Positions 34,827-44,033 of a stretch of DNA of 64,000 bases are shown piece after piece. The number at the start of each line of letters is the position of its first letter. The first letter of the stretch is position 1. Position numbers and translations under genes: made by a program. Source of the DNA: Aristolochia californica (Eukaryota > Streptophyta > Magnoliopsida > Piperales > Aristolochiaceae). The notes under the pieces are model-generated. The model was not told where the DNA came from. It saw only the letters and a list, made by a program, of their open reading frames with translations, and made no database searches. The stretch is from contig JARWKL010000009.1 in the NCBI GenBank assembly GCA_029961685.1, forward strand, positions 10,553,758-10,617,757. The letters run 5' to 3'.

Positions 34827-35012
34827 TGTAAGATTTTATTCAAATCTTTGTAATCACCAATAATGGATGGTGATACTTTACATTGAATTTATACATAAAG
34901 ATTACAACAGAAAATGGGTACTTTTAACATCTCGATGATTTGGTCATCAACCCCTATTTTCGGCAATTGAAGCGGGTCGTCGGCCCTCTATTACGGCTTG
35001 TTAGCCTTCACA
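34827..35012 (-). repeat. 3' LTR of inverted Copia F'
   Basis: 186 bp, TGTAAGATTTTATT ... AGCCTTCACA on the plus strand, followed on its right by the inverted polypurine tract (CTCCCCCCCCTCC, 35018-35030) of the minus-strand body. Confidence 0.85.
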
Positions 35013-36048
35013 TTCATCTCCCCCCCCTCCGACCTCTTGCAAGCTCAGCGTCAGATTAGAACATACGTGAAGCTTGGAGTGAAAAATAAATAAAAAAGAG
35101 AGCATGGAATACTTTTGGTGAAAATGTCGGCAACCTGTTGGTGAGATGGCACATATTGCGTGTGAAGTTGGTCAAAACAACAATTTCTCTAAAGAAATGA
35201 TAATCTAATTCAACATGCATGGCTTGCTTATGAGAAACTGGACTAGAGCTTAGGAAACTTGCACTTTTGTTGTCACGTAAGAGAAGAGGTCATTGTGGAA
35301 TAAGAATATGTGGATCGTAAAAGAGATGCATAAACCAAAGAAGATCATTTGTAGTGTGCATAAAGGCATGATACTCAGATTCACAACTAGAATACGATAT
35401 CATTGGTTTCTTTTTAGCACACCAATAAATCAAATTGTCTCCAAGATAAATGGAGTAACCAGAGGTAAAGCGATGAGTGTTAGGATAGCATGCCCAGTCA
35501 ACATCAGAGTATGCAACTAAAGCACCAAGAGTAGCAGATGAGTGAAAGATAAGGCCAAAGTGAACGGTGCCTTTGACATAGCGAAGATTGTGCTTAACAA
35601 CAAGAAATGCTCTTTAGTGGGAGCATGCAGGAATTGGCTAATAGAGTTGACCGCATGGGCAATATTAGGGCGCGTGATGGTCAAATATTGAAGGGCGCCA
35701 ACAAGAGACCTTTAAAGAGTGGGATCAAACAATAGAGAACCATTAGCGGACATATGCTAGGAAATGACCGTAGGTGTATGAATAGGTTTGGTATCAAGTA
35801 ACTGAGCTGGAATAAGGATATCCCGTGCATATTTTAGTTGACTGATAAATAGTCCATTGGTAGTTGGCGAAGCCTCAAAGCCAAGAAAGTAAATGAGAAG
35901 ACTCAAATCCTTTGTGGCAAACTCAGAATTGAGCTTACAAGTGAAGCTCGTTATAAGAGATGAGTTTTTGCCAATAATAATGATGTCATCAACATAAAGG
36001 AACAGATAGATACTGTTTGAGTGATTATGAAAGGCAAATAGAAAAGTG
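35013..36048 (-). pseudogene. Copia F' RNase H and RT C-terminal part
   Basis: Minus strand: RNase H end (DNKSASFLSSSPVSHKQAMH, VELDYHFFREIVV), connection (LVGALQYLTITRPNIAHAVN) and the RT catalytic YVDD with the following KDLSLLIYFLGFEASPT near 35880-36000. Interrupted at 36048 by the gene-capturing element; RT resumes at 43021. Confidence 0.85.
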
Positions 36049-36404
36049 TGTTATGGACCAAATAGTGAGCCGAGTCAGGCTGAGACACCATGGCTGAGTC
36101 AATTACCCTGACTGAGTCAGTTAAGTAGTCATTTAGTTTATTTTCTATTTTATGCTATTTGGGTTTAAATATGCCTCAGGGGCATTTTTGTAATTTTCAC
36201 CTAAGCTCTTGTTGGCATGAACTATTTCTATGCATCGTAAGGTAATGAATGGGGAAGAAAATTCAGTAGGTTAAATAGTAGATTAAATGAGGTCAGGTTC
36301 TCCCTCTCACGAGACCTAAGGGGGAGCTCCTTCTAAAACTCAAAACCTCACAGCGATCCTTCCTATTCATCGTCTTCCTCCCTGTGTTAGATCTGGGCAT
36401 ATCA
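36049..36404 (+). repeat. 5' LTR of the gene-capturing element
   Basis: 356 bp, TGTTATGGACCAAATAG ... CTGGGCATATCA. TGAGTCA bZIP-type sites at 36095-36101 and 36113-36119. The phrase GGTTCTCCCTCTCACGAGAC is shared in similar form with the Gypsy-1 and Gypsy-3 LTRs. Confidence 0.95.
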
Positions 36405-36407
36405 TCT

Positions 36408-36419
36408 TGGTATCAGAGC
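36408..36419 (+). other. Primer-binding site of the gene-capturing element
   Basis: TGGTATCAGAGC three bases after the LTR, complementary to the initiator tRNA-Met 3' end. The first ATG of the internal frame follows at 36429. Confidence 0.93.
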
Positions 36420-36428
36420 GGGAACACA

Positions 36429-37585
36429 ATGAGCCAAGACGAATGGATGGCGATGGAAAGAGAATTGTCCTTCCATGAATGGAGGTCGACGAACAAAGAA
36501 ATGGAAAGAGCGTGGGCGAGGACACCTCTCTTCCAGATTGGGGAGAGAATGTGGGAATGGTGTGCAGATTACACCAAAAAATTTTTTGCACGGAAGAAAC
36601 TGGCTTTATCTCTCCAGCAGCTTTTTTCGGGCTCTACCTCAGATGGACAGGAGACCCAAAAATGGATGTCGATGGTCAAAAACTTCAGCGAGCGCACTGT
36701 CTCTCCAGTGGCGGAGACATTCAACATCGGGGCCTCCACTAGTCCGCAATCGGAAGGGTATTTAGCACCACCTTCGTCGGTCCCAGCTGATTTGGGTTTG
36801 ACCTCCCGTATCCTTCTTCTGTTCATCCTTCCGAACAGACAATGCTTGCAAGGAAGCAACTGGCTTCCGCAGAAAAGGTCACACGACCTGAAATCTCCCA
36901 GCAGGACGTACACAAAGGGAAAGCAACAGAAGTTGTCTCGGACAGGGCAACAGGCCACGGGCCCAAAAAATCCAAAATTTTGTCCCGTTTGCCAGTCGAA
37001 GGCCCTGTGGAAGATTTGGGGGAAACCTTAGATCCGAACGGGCAGAGAGGCCATACTTCAAAAAAATCCAAGATTTTTGCTCAAGGAAATACAAGGTCGA
37101 ACCGCGGTGATGGAGATTTGGACCATGCTTCAGACAAATTCATGATTTTCGTGCAAGGAAATCCAAACCCGAACAGCGGCGACAACGATTTGGGGACATC
37201 GAAAGGGTATTCTGAGACCTTTGTCATGGAAAATCCCCCAGCGGCAAAGCCCCAAAGGGCTGCCCTTCGCCACCGGACTTGGAGGAGGTTCCGTCGGCGT
37301 CGGCAGAAACAAGTCCGGTGGGATGTGACTCCCAGCCACCACCTCCCACTCGCAAAGCACCTCTCGGCAGAACAGAGGGAACCCAATTTCCAAATTAGGT
37401 GGGGTAAGCTTCGACAACCTCATTTTTGCATTCCATCTTGCGGTAAGATGAACAAATTCATGCAGTTGTGTGATGAAGTATCTGCAATGCAAGAGAAATT
37501 GTTTTTGGGGATTCCGGGAAGGAAAATAAAAATTGAATGGAGGCTGTTTTATTTTTCTGTTGTCGTGAACCTCAGGGTGTCTTAG
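36429..37585 (+). pseudogene. gag-like N-terminal frame of the chimeric ORF
   Basis: Frame from ATG 36429 (MSQDEWMAMERELSFHEW, a charged, possibly helical start) to 37031. It overlaps a second frame 36842-37585 that continues the sense (SEQTMLARKQLASAEKVTRP), so one indel near 36810-36840 probably split a single frame. The second part has imperfect repeats of roughly 90 bp around KKSKI(L/F) and (D)KFMIFVQGN, and an arginine-rich patch (RHRTWRRFRRRRQKQVRW). I do not recognise the family; the position fits gag. Stop TAG at 37583-37585, after which the same frame stays open. Confidence 0.6.
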
Positions 37586-37719
37586 AACAATTTTTTGTGG
37601 GGACTTTGTTTTTCTATTGAGGTGCACAGTACTTGTGCCTATGTGAGTTGTAAAATTGAAGATGTGGGGCTTCATTTTTTGGGTTGCATAATTGCTGCTC
37701 GGGCACTGTTAGTGGATAA

Positions 37720-37996
37720 CTTTCATTTCAATGTAAACATGACCGCTACCACTGTCTACTTTGAAGGAAATGAGTATCATCTTCCTAGCTAATCTGTTAG
37801 TGTTCTTCCTGCCTGTAAGCAAATAGTCCACAACACAGCAAAGATTACAACTCCATCATCCCTGACGGTAAAGAAAGCCAATAAGGCCAAATGGGTATGG
37901 AAAGTTGAACAGTTCACGGATGTGGCCACTACTAAGAAGGTTGATCTTACTGCAACTAAACTCCTTGAGCAAGTTTCAACTACTGTGGATGCTAGA
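37720..37996 (+). pseudogene. Captured GH35 beta-galactosidase fragment, middle part
   Basis: Reads TTVYFEGNEYHLPS, stop, SVSVLPACKQIVHNTAKI, then KWVWKVEQFTDV and LTATKLLEQ, which follows the plant GH35 beta-galactosidase pattern (YHLPAWSVSILPDCK...NTAKV...LLEQ). The family's tryptophan in LPAWSVS is here a TAA (37790-37792). Cell-wall galactosidase in the donor gene. Not functional as a piece. The frame runs without a break into the GH1 fragment. Confidence 0.85.
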
Positions 37997-38260
37997 GGAA
38001 TCACTCCTTATGCACATTTTTACTACTATGATCTTCCTGATGCCCTGGAGAAGAAATATCAAGGCCTGTTGAGCCAAAACTTAGTTAAAGATTTTGCAAA
38101 TTTTGCAGATTTTTGTTACAAGACATTTGGTGATAGAGTGAAGACTTAGATGACCTTCAATGAACCAAGAGTTGTGGCAGCACTTGGATATGATAATGGA
38201 TTCTTCGCTCCTGGAAGATGTTCGAAAGCTTTTGGAAATTGTACAGAAATGGGGGGACAA
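37997..38260 (+). pseudogene. Captured GH1 beta-glucosidase fragment
   Basis: Reads GITPYAHFYYYDLPDALEKK, YQGLLSQNLVKDFANFADFC, YKTFGDRVKT, stop, MTFNEPRVVAALGYDNGFFA, PGRCSKAFGNCT. TFNEP holds the catalytic acid/base glutamate of family GH1, and the downstream signature is that of plant beta-glucosidases. The conserved tryptophan before MTFNEP is replaced by TAG (38147-38149). No intron is visible although plant GH1 genes are intron-rich, which points to capture from spliced RNA (inference). Confidence 0.92.
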
Positions 38261-38362
38261 GCTTCCAGCACCAAACCGGGTACCCAGACAACAACACAAT
38301 ATAAATTGTTGACTACTGAAACTACTGATGGGCGTGCTGTCAATGCTGCTGGGTTTGGTTCA
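38261..38362 (+). pseudogene. Unassigned in-frame stretch before the nested element
   Basis: After the GH1 piece the frame reads GQASSTKPGTQTTTQYKLL and TDGRAVNAAGFGS up to the nested insertion. The frame resumes at 41049. No family recognised. Confidence 0.45.
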
Positions 38363-38596
38363 TGTTGATTTTCAGGACTCCATGATTTAGGTCATGGATA
38401 AAAATGAGAGTGATGCCATTGGGAGAAAATTGGAGGTTATGGACTTGATTCAAACCCTCCCCCATAAGGTATATTTATAGATATCAAAACTACCAATATT
38501 ATAAGTATACCCGTCACCTTAATAAGAATGAAGAAGAGACAAGAAACATAAACTAATTACATTAGTGTCACCCTAATTACATCATATATTCCAATA
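38363..38596 (-). repeat. 3' LTR of NA-2
   Basis: 234 bp, TGTTGATTTTCAGG ... TATTCCAATA on the plus strand (last CA mutated to TA). Confidence 0.92.
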
Positions 38597-38612
38597 CCCC
38601 CCTCAAGCTGGG

Positions 38613-40800
38613 AGGTAATGGTAGTGATCCCAGCTTGAACCAAATAACATAAATGTAATAATAATCTCCTCCATCAAGTTGTCCCAAGAATAAGTACGAA
38701 ACTGGACACAAACTCTCAAAAGGTAAAATGGGTGAGAAAACATAACTCGAAACCAAACTCGAAGGATTTCGAACGAATATAGTGACAATAATCACTAAAG
38801 TGGGTAATGCCTGTCAATCACAAGATGGCAATAAAAGACCCACGGATACCAATAAAAAGTCTCAATAGACTTTAAACACCCAAATGAATAAAAGGGACAA
38901 CCAAAGCAATGCTTCAAAAAAGGTTGGTCAATAAGGGTAAGTGAGAGTCAAATAAAGGATGGTAGGAGAAAGACTGCCAAAGGGTAATGGGTAATGGGTA
39001 AAGAGGAATATACAATGTTAGGGCCACCATGTGATTTATTTTTCTAAGAAATTCAAAATTTGCATCAAACGAACCAATGCCAACGACAGTCAGTAAATAA
39101 TGAATCCAAGGCAAGCAACCGAGTTGTTCTTCAGAAATAATGTCTCAATCAAAAAGACTCAATAGCAGTAGCTGAAATGGGCCAATGCTTAGATAACATG
39201 CACCAAATGTGCAGTTGCATAGTAACGGATAATCGGTAAATAATAGAGGTCCTTAAAAATAATAAGGACATAAAAGAGTCTGCATTGAGTCCATCAGTAA
39301 ATAAGGAAGTTGCACCAAATTCAGGTAATAATCCAAGATAATAATCTAGCCAAAGACGGAGAACCGAGTTGATCCGAGTCAAATAATAGACCAATATAAC
39401 CGAGTTGTGGAAGTTATCAACATAGAACTCGGGACCCAGACATGAATACCAAGGCAAAAAACATAAGTAGCCATGGCTGAGTTGACTCACTGACTTGACC
39501 CGAATCGAGTTGACTCGGTTCGAGTTGATCCGAGTTGACACGATCAAGAATAGAACCAGTAACTACCCTCGGGTTGCTGGGTTGTTGGGTTGCGTCAGGC
39601 ACTGAACCGGTACCACATTAATTTTTTCCTAACTTAGGAAAATCAAATTTTCCAACAGTGTCTTCTTCCCACGGTACCGAAAAACCAGAGATCACAACGA
39701 ACAGAGAAAATCAATCCAGGCAGATAATCAAGCTCCAACCAAATTTACGGAGCTGATCAATACGGCTTCTAGAATAAACTACTCCAAATAAACATCCCTC
39801 GGAAGCTCACGAATAAAAAAGTCGGTATGAAAATGCAACGGCAGCAGAAAAATAGAGATGGCATTCAGAGGAGTTTCTGAAATCTTCTGTTAATCAGTTA
39901 ACAGCAGAGAGCCGACGGCCCCTTCTTCCCCACTCGCTTCGGTCTCTAGGCAGATTAATCAGCGTGATGAGTTTCCAGAAAATCTTTCCAAAGATAGTCA
40001 GCATATACTTTCCGATCGCAACAGTAAAATCGGGAAACATCACCTTTTCCCCCATGGCGCCGAACAGCTCGGACATGAACGTCTTCATCTTCCCCTCGCC
40101 GACGCTGGTAAGGACTTGCCGAAAAAAATATTCTTGTCAAAATAAATAATCCAAGGAACAGAAACACAGCTCGGCAGTCTCACAACAAAGTCATCTTCTC
40201 CGGTTCCGAACAGAGCAGAAAACCAGAGAGAGTTGAGACGTATTGTCGCGGCCACGGCGTTGAACTAGTGATAATTTTTCAAAGATAACGCAGCAATGGA
40301 AATAATCCAGACTTTCTTCAAAAAAAAATTGTCAGAGAGGCTAGCGCCAGTAACAGCGCATGTCTAGGAAGACGATTCTGAATGCGGAATTGGACTAGAA
40401 GGTTGCCTGGATCACTCACTGACGCAAAAAACCAGCGAATAAAGTATACCGGGGGATGAAGATCAATGACCAGCCAACCACCAGCCAATATGACCAAAGA
40501 CGAGAGTTAGCTGATTAATGAGAGGAGCAGACATTACTCAGAAAAACAGAAAAACAGAACCTTCCCGCAAGAGCTTGAGAAAGTTGAGCCTGATTCAAGG
40601 CCAGAGGATACTGCCCATGACGGAACTAGCAGCGAACCCAACCAGCGGGGTTGGGCACCAGATTCTCAAGGCATCGGGCTAGGTCTCACGAAGACAGAGT
40701 CAAACTAGAAGTAAAATAAAAAATAAAGGAAGTTGTAACTATGAAAAAACAAACCATTAGAAAAGAAAAAATATCATAGCTACGAGTCCTGAAAATCAAT
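38613..40800 (-). other. Interior of NA-2, no recognised gene
   Basis: About 2.2 kb without any recognisable retroviral or host protein. The minus frame 39149-39547 (132 codons) has TRINS repeats (STRINSNRVNSIRV, YLTRINSV) that come from short GAGTTGATCCGAGT-like DNA repeats near 39360-39545. Confidence 0.5.
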
Positions 40801-40812
40801 GCTCTAATACCA

Positions 40813-41043
40813 TGTTGATTTTCAGAACTCCATAATTTAGGTCATGGAGAAAAATGAGAGTGACACCATTAGGAGAAAATTGGAGGTTATGGACTTGATC
40901 CAAATCCTCCCCCATAAGGTATATTTATAGATATCAAAATTACCAATATTATAAGTATACCCTTCACCCTAATAAGAGTGATGAGACAAGAAACATAAAC
41001 TAATTACATCGGTGCCACCCTAATTACATCATATATTCCAACA
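40813..41043 (-). repeat. 5' LTR of NA-2
   Basis: 231 bp, TGTTGATTTTCAGA ... TATTCCAACA on the plus strand, next to the primer site. Confidence 0.93.
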
Positions 41044-41048
41044 GTTCA

Positions 41049-41500
41049 ACGGCCAAATTTACAAATGACAGTGTGGACAGCCGTGTGTATAAGCCTCTTG
41101 CATTTGTTGCCGATGTGAAGGTGGAATCTGACAGTACTGCTGCCAGTGTGTGTGCAAATGTTGATAGCTTGACCAACCGAACTGGCGATGCCACACTTCT
41201 TTCTAAAGCTATTAGAGCTAGGTCAACGGTGATACGAAAATTAAAGGGCGGTTTGAGCAGAATCATCAGGAGATTGTCGACAGGTTCCCAGGGTGCACAC
41301 ATACTGCAGAACAAGGCTGGCCGCATAGTTGATGAACAGCTAAAAGAATTTGCAGCTAGGATGTTCAACTTTCTGTCAGCTGAGATAATGAAATTAATGG
41401 GTGTGGAGGTATTCAGTGAGCCAACTGTGATCCGAGATGAGATCTTAGGCCTGTTACGACGGAACTGAATTACATGGTTCAGAAGCAGTATTTTGGTAGG
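41049..41500 (+). pseudogene. Captured fragment leading into CNNM/CBS-type protein
   Basis: The frame continues from 38362 and reads YKPLAFVADVKVESDS, then LTNRTGDATLLSKAIRAR (not recognised). It then gives EIMKLMGVEVFSEPTVIRDE, ILGLLRR, which resembles the segment before the CBS pair in plant chloroplast CBS/transporter-associated proteins. The sense continues one frame over (GTELHGSEAVF), so an indel lies near 41458. Stop at 41466-41468. Confidence 0.6.
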
Positions 41501-41860
41501 ATATCATGCAAAATATGTCTTATTTGCAACAAAAACATGTGAGAGAGATCATGACTCGTCTACGAGATGTGATTGCCATTGATGCTAATGTTGCAATACA
41601 TGTATTACTTGACTTGACAGCGAAGTATCCATGGTCCAGATTTCCTGTTTTTTAAGGGAATTATTCTGTGTCGGACAGTATGCCAGTCCAGAATCTACTA
41701 AATGAGTTCCGCCTTGGGAAACATATGGCTATGGTTGTTGATGGACATGGTGAAGTCGTTGGAGTTGTCACTTTGGATGATTACCTCAAGAAAATTTTTG
41801 GTAAATTAGCAGATGAAAGACAACCAGAGGCCGTTTCTAGAATTGTTAGTGGCCCAGTTA
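41501..41860 (+). pseudogene. Captured CBS-domain fragment of a CNNM/CorC-like protein
   Basis: First CBS: KHVREIMTRLRDVIAIDANV then YPWSRFPVF and TAA (41653-41655). Second CBS: SDSMPVQNLLNEFRLGKHMA, MVVDGHGEVVGVVTLDDYL. This order and the V(P/S)DSM...LL.EFR..HMA pattern fit the family of plant chloroplast CBS and transporter-associated domain proteins related to CNNM/CorC ion transporters. The membrane domain is absent. Confidence 0.8.
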
Positions 41861-41867
41861 TGTTGAT

Positions 41868-42042
41868 TCGTGGGAACAACACCTTAGACTTGGCATCAAA
41901 CAAATGGTCTTACAAGATTGGTCTGGCTGGTGAAGACAAGGTGCTCTAGTCCGACTCTGCTCCCATTGATAAATCCGGGCACTCAGAGGATCTTCCCACA
42001 AATAGATTGATGGTTTGGTATAAGGCTGCCTTCAAGATATCA
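41868..42042 (+). pseudogene. Captured GH35 beta-galactosidase fragment, C-terminal part
   Basis: Reads RGNNTLDL, SNKWSYKIGLAGED, stop TAG 41947-41949, then NRLMVWYKAAFK. Plant GH35 enzymes have (W/S).W.YKVGLKGE ... PLTWYKTTF in this order. So the galactosidase appears twice in the element, split by GH1 and CBS material. Confidence 0.75.
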
Positions 42043-42180
42043 TCACTGGATTAGTACATTTCTCGAATGACACCAGGGCAGCAGAACATCTTTTACATTA
42101 CTGGGCCTAGCATGGCAGAGTTGGACAAATCTCCAATCCTTGCGAGGATCACCAAGAAGGACTATGAGGTAATTTTCTTC
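42043..42180 (+). pseudogene. Captured HSP90-family fragment
   Basis: Reads SSLD, stop, YISRMTPGQQNIFYITG, LDKSPILARITKKDYEVIFF. HSP90 proteins have SLDEYISRMK.GQ..I(F/Y)YITG...L..SPF.E.L.KK.YEV(I/L)F here, and the FYITG form points to an ER GRP94-like member. The family's residue after SLD is replaced by TAG (42052-42054). Confidence 0.9.
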
Positions 42181-42516
42181 ACAACTCCAGTATTTGAATT
42201 TGAGGAATTTGGAGGCAATTCAGCAGAAGTGTCCTTCCATATTGTCACTGTTGGCACTGTCGGTGCCTCTGTCCCTGAACGGAAGACATTCGATCTGAAA
42301 CCATTCATGTCGGAGGATGCATTTTTCCATAGTTTTGGTGGGGACGCAAATGACCGAGATGAATGTACCCCAACAGTTGACAGTTCTTCCCTCTTGAGCC
42401 ATGCAACTGTTCTAGAGGTTCGTTGTGGTATTGGAATACTAAGTCTAGGAATGAGGGAGGGCAGCGTTGTTGTTGGGCGAGATGTAGCGACTGTCGGCAC
42501 GCTTTCCTACACTTGA
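42181..42516 (+). pseudogene. Unassigned stretch after the HSP90 piece
   Basis: The same open frame continues for 112 codons (FEFEEFGGNSAEVSFHIVTV, LEVRCGIGILSLGMREG) to TGA at 42514-42516. LEVxCGxGILSLG recalls the SAM-binding motif of methyltransferases, but too little is present to name a family. Confidence 0.45.
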
Positions 42517-42659
42517 CCAGTACGAAAAAAAAATTGTTTTGTTGTTTTTTTTTCAGGTGGCACCTACGACTCACGGAGCGAACCCGAGGAGGATACGTTT
42601 CAACAGGCTTACGCTACCTTTGAGCTCAAAGACAAGCTCGTTCTCCAAGAGGGGTGAGA
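42517..42659 (+). pseudogene. Gypsy-type pol tail and polypurine tract
   Basis: In the same frame as the HSP90 piece the sequence reads SEPEEDTFQQ, AYATFELKDKLVLQEG and a TGA just before the 3' LTR. Compare SWEPLESFQATFKLEDKLFL in Gypsy-1 and YPTYELDNKLFLQGE in Gypsy-2. This is the only Gypsy pol part left in the element. Confidence 0.82.
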
Positions 42660-43015
42660 TGTTATGGACCAAATAGTGAGCCGAGTCATGCTGAGACACC
42701 ATGGCTGAGTCAATTACCTTGACTGAATAAGTTAAGTAGGCATTTAGTTTATTTTATGTTTTATGCTATTTGGGTTTAAATATGCCATAGGGGTATTTTT
42801 GTAATTTTTGCCTAAACTCTTGTTGGCGTGAACTATTTGTATGCATTGTTAGGTAATGAATGGGGAAGAAAATTCAGTAGGTTAAACAGTAGATTAAACG
42901 AGGTCAGGTTCTCCCTCTCATGAGACCTAAGGGGGAACTCCTTCAAAAGCTCAAAAGCTCACAGCGATCCTTCGTATTCATCGTCTTTGTCCCTATGTTA
43001 GATCTGGGCATATCA
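42660..43015 (+). repeat. 3' LTR of the gene-capturing element
   Basis: 356 bp, same ends as the 5' copy. Roughly 92% identical by eye, so the insertion is not recent. One of the two TGAGTCA sites is mutated. Confidence 0.95.
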
Positions 43016-43020
43016 AAGTG

Positions 43021-44033
43021 TCAGCACGATTGTAGGAGAAACCTAGTTGAGTGATAAAGGAGTTGAAGCGTTGGAACCAAGCACAAGGAGCTAGCTTGAG
43101 ACCATAGAGAACTTTCAGCAACTAACAAACATGATGAGGAAAATGAGGGTCAATGTACCCAGGAGGTTGTTCCATATAAACATTTTCAGTAAGAATACCA
43201 TTGAGGAATGCATTCTTGACGTAAAGTTGGTAAAGAGGTCATTTGTTGGTCATAGCAATAGAGAGCACAACTCGAACAGTGGTAGCCTTTACAATAGGAC
43301 TAAAGGCGTCAGTGTAGTCGAGACCAGGTATGTGTGTGTAGAACGAAGTGTGCCTTGAGACACTCAATGGATCCATTAGGTAGATATTTGGTCTGAAACA
43401 CCCATTTGGATCCCCAATATTGGTGTTGGCAGGGCATGGGACTAAAATCCAGGTCTAATTATTCTACAGAGCTTGAACTTCTTCATCCATGGTAGTAAAC
43501 CAAGCAGGATTCTTAGCGACAGATTTGAATCCTTTAGGTGTAGTAGAGACAAGGAGAGCAGAGAGAAGGACCAAGGATCCCACGATACTAAGGTTGGCGG
43601 GATGGCGAGTTTTGAAATTACCAGCTTTGGCTCGTGTAAGCATAAGGTGAGAACCCAACGGTAGTGTTAGAAGCAGGAGCAAGATGAGTGATTCGTGTAG
43701 CAATAGGTTCTAGATTGGAAGCCTGGTGAGGGGAAGAGGGACCTACAAAAGAATCAGTGTCTTGCATGGACTCATTGACCGAATCTGTACAAGTAGCACA
43801 TGGGGTAAATTTGGATTGAGTAATGGACGAAGAATGGTGTGCAAGGGGAGAAGGAGGGGGTTCAGTATGGAGAAGACTTAGTTCCAAAAAGTTGGACAAA
43901 TGGAGAGAGATAAGGGTTGAGCCTGGGATGTTTTTATTAAATCTTACATTTTAATAAAAAAACTTTTGGTGAGATGAGGAACAACTAAAACATCTAACAA
44001 CTGAATATATGGGGTAGGAGAAAGAATACCAGC
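43021..44033 (-). pseudogene. Copia F' RT N-terminal part and protease remnant
   Basis: Minus strand: RT core pieces ([43 protein letters not shown]) and the RT start 43464-43703 (KAGNFKTRHPANLS, PKGFKSVAKNPAWFTTMDEE). A serine/proline-rich linker follows and then about 43930-44033 (ILSPTPYIQ), a gag-protease junction. The same junction motif occurs in plus sense near 44950, so the two Copia pieces meet head to head at about 44033. Confidence 0.82.

Larger units (their letters stand above)
38363..41043 (-). mobile_element. NA-2, non-autonomous Copia-type element nested in the gene mosaic
   Basis: 2,681 bp, perfect TSD GTTCA (38358-38362, 41044-41048). LTRs 38363-38596 and 40813-41043, primer site at 40801-40812 (sense TGGTATTAGAGC), polypurine tract at 38597-38612 (sense CCCAGCTTGAGGGGGG). 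No RT, integrase or gag motifs; frames such as 39149-39547 are not recognised. LTRs differ at about 16 sites plus a 3-bp gap. Its U3/TATA module is shared with element G and Copia-B/E LTRs. Confidence 0.93.
36049..43015 (+). mobile_element. Gene-capturing LTR retrotransposon (host-gene mosaic)
   Basis: 6,967 bp, perfect TSD AAGTG (36044-36048, 43016-43020), two 356-bp LTRs with about 28 mismatches by eye, primer site TGGTATCAGAGC at 36408-36419, polypurine tract (AAGAGGGGTGAGA) before 42660. No RT or integrase. Inside are a gag-like frame and fragments of at least four host genes (GH35, GH1, CNNM/CBS, HSP90), all in element sense, ending in a Gypsy-type pol tail. A 2.7-kb element (38363-41043) is nested within. 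LTR ends and pol tail tie it to the Gypsy-1/Gypsy-3 group, which probably supplied its enzymes. Comparable in kind to maize Bs1. Confidence 0.9.

Noticed and set aside
37130..37675. 181-codon minus-strand frame and other overlapping frames in 36367-37386.
   Set aside because: Opposite to the element sense, which is fixed by primer site and polypurine tract; no domain found.
42181..42516. Methyltransferase call from LEVRCGIGILSLG.
   Set aside because: A single glycine-rich motif without the rest of the fold; left unassigned.
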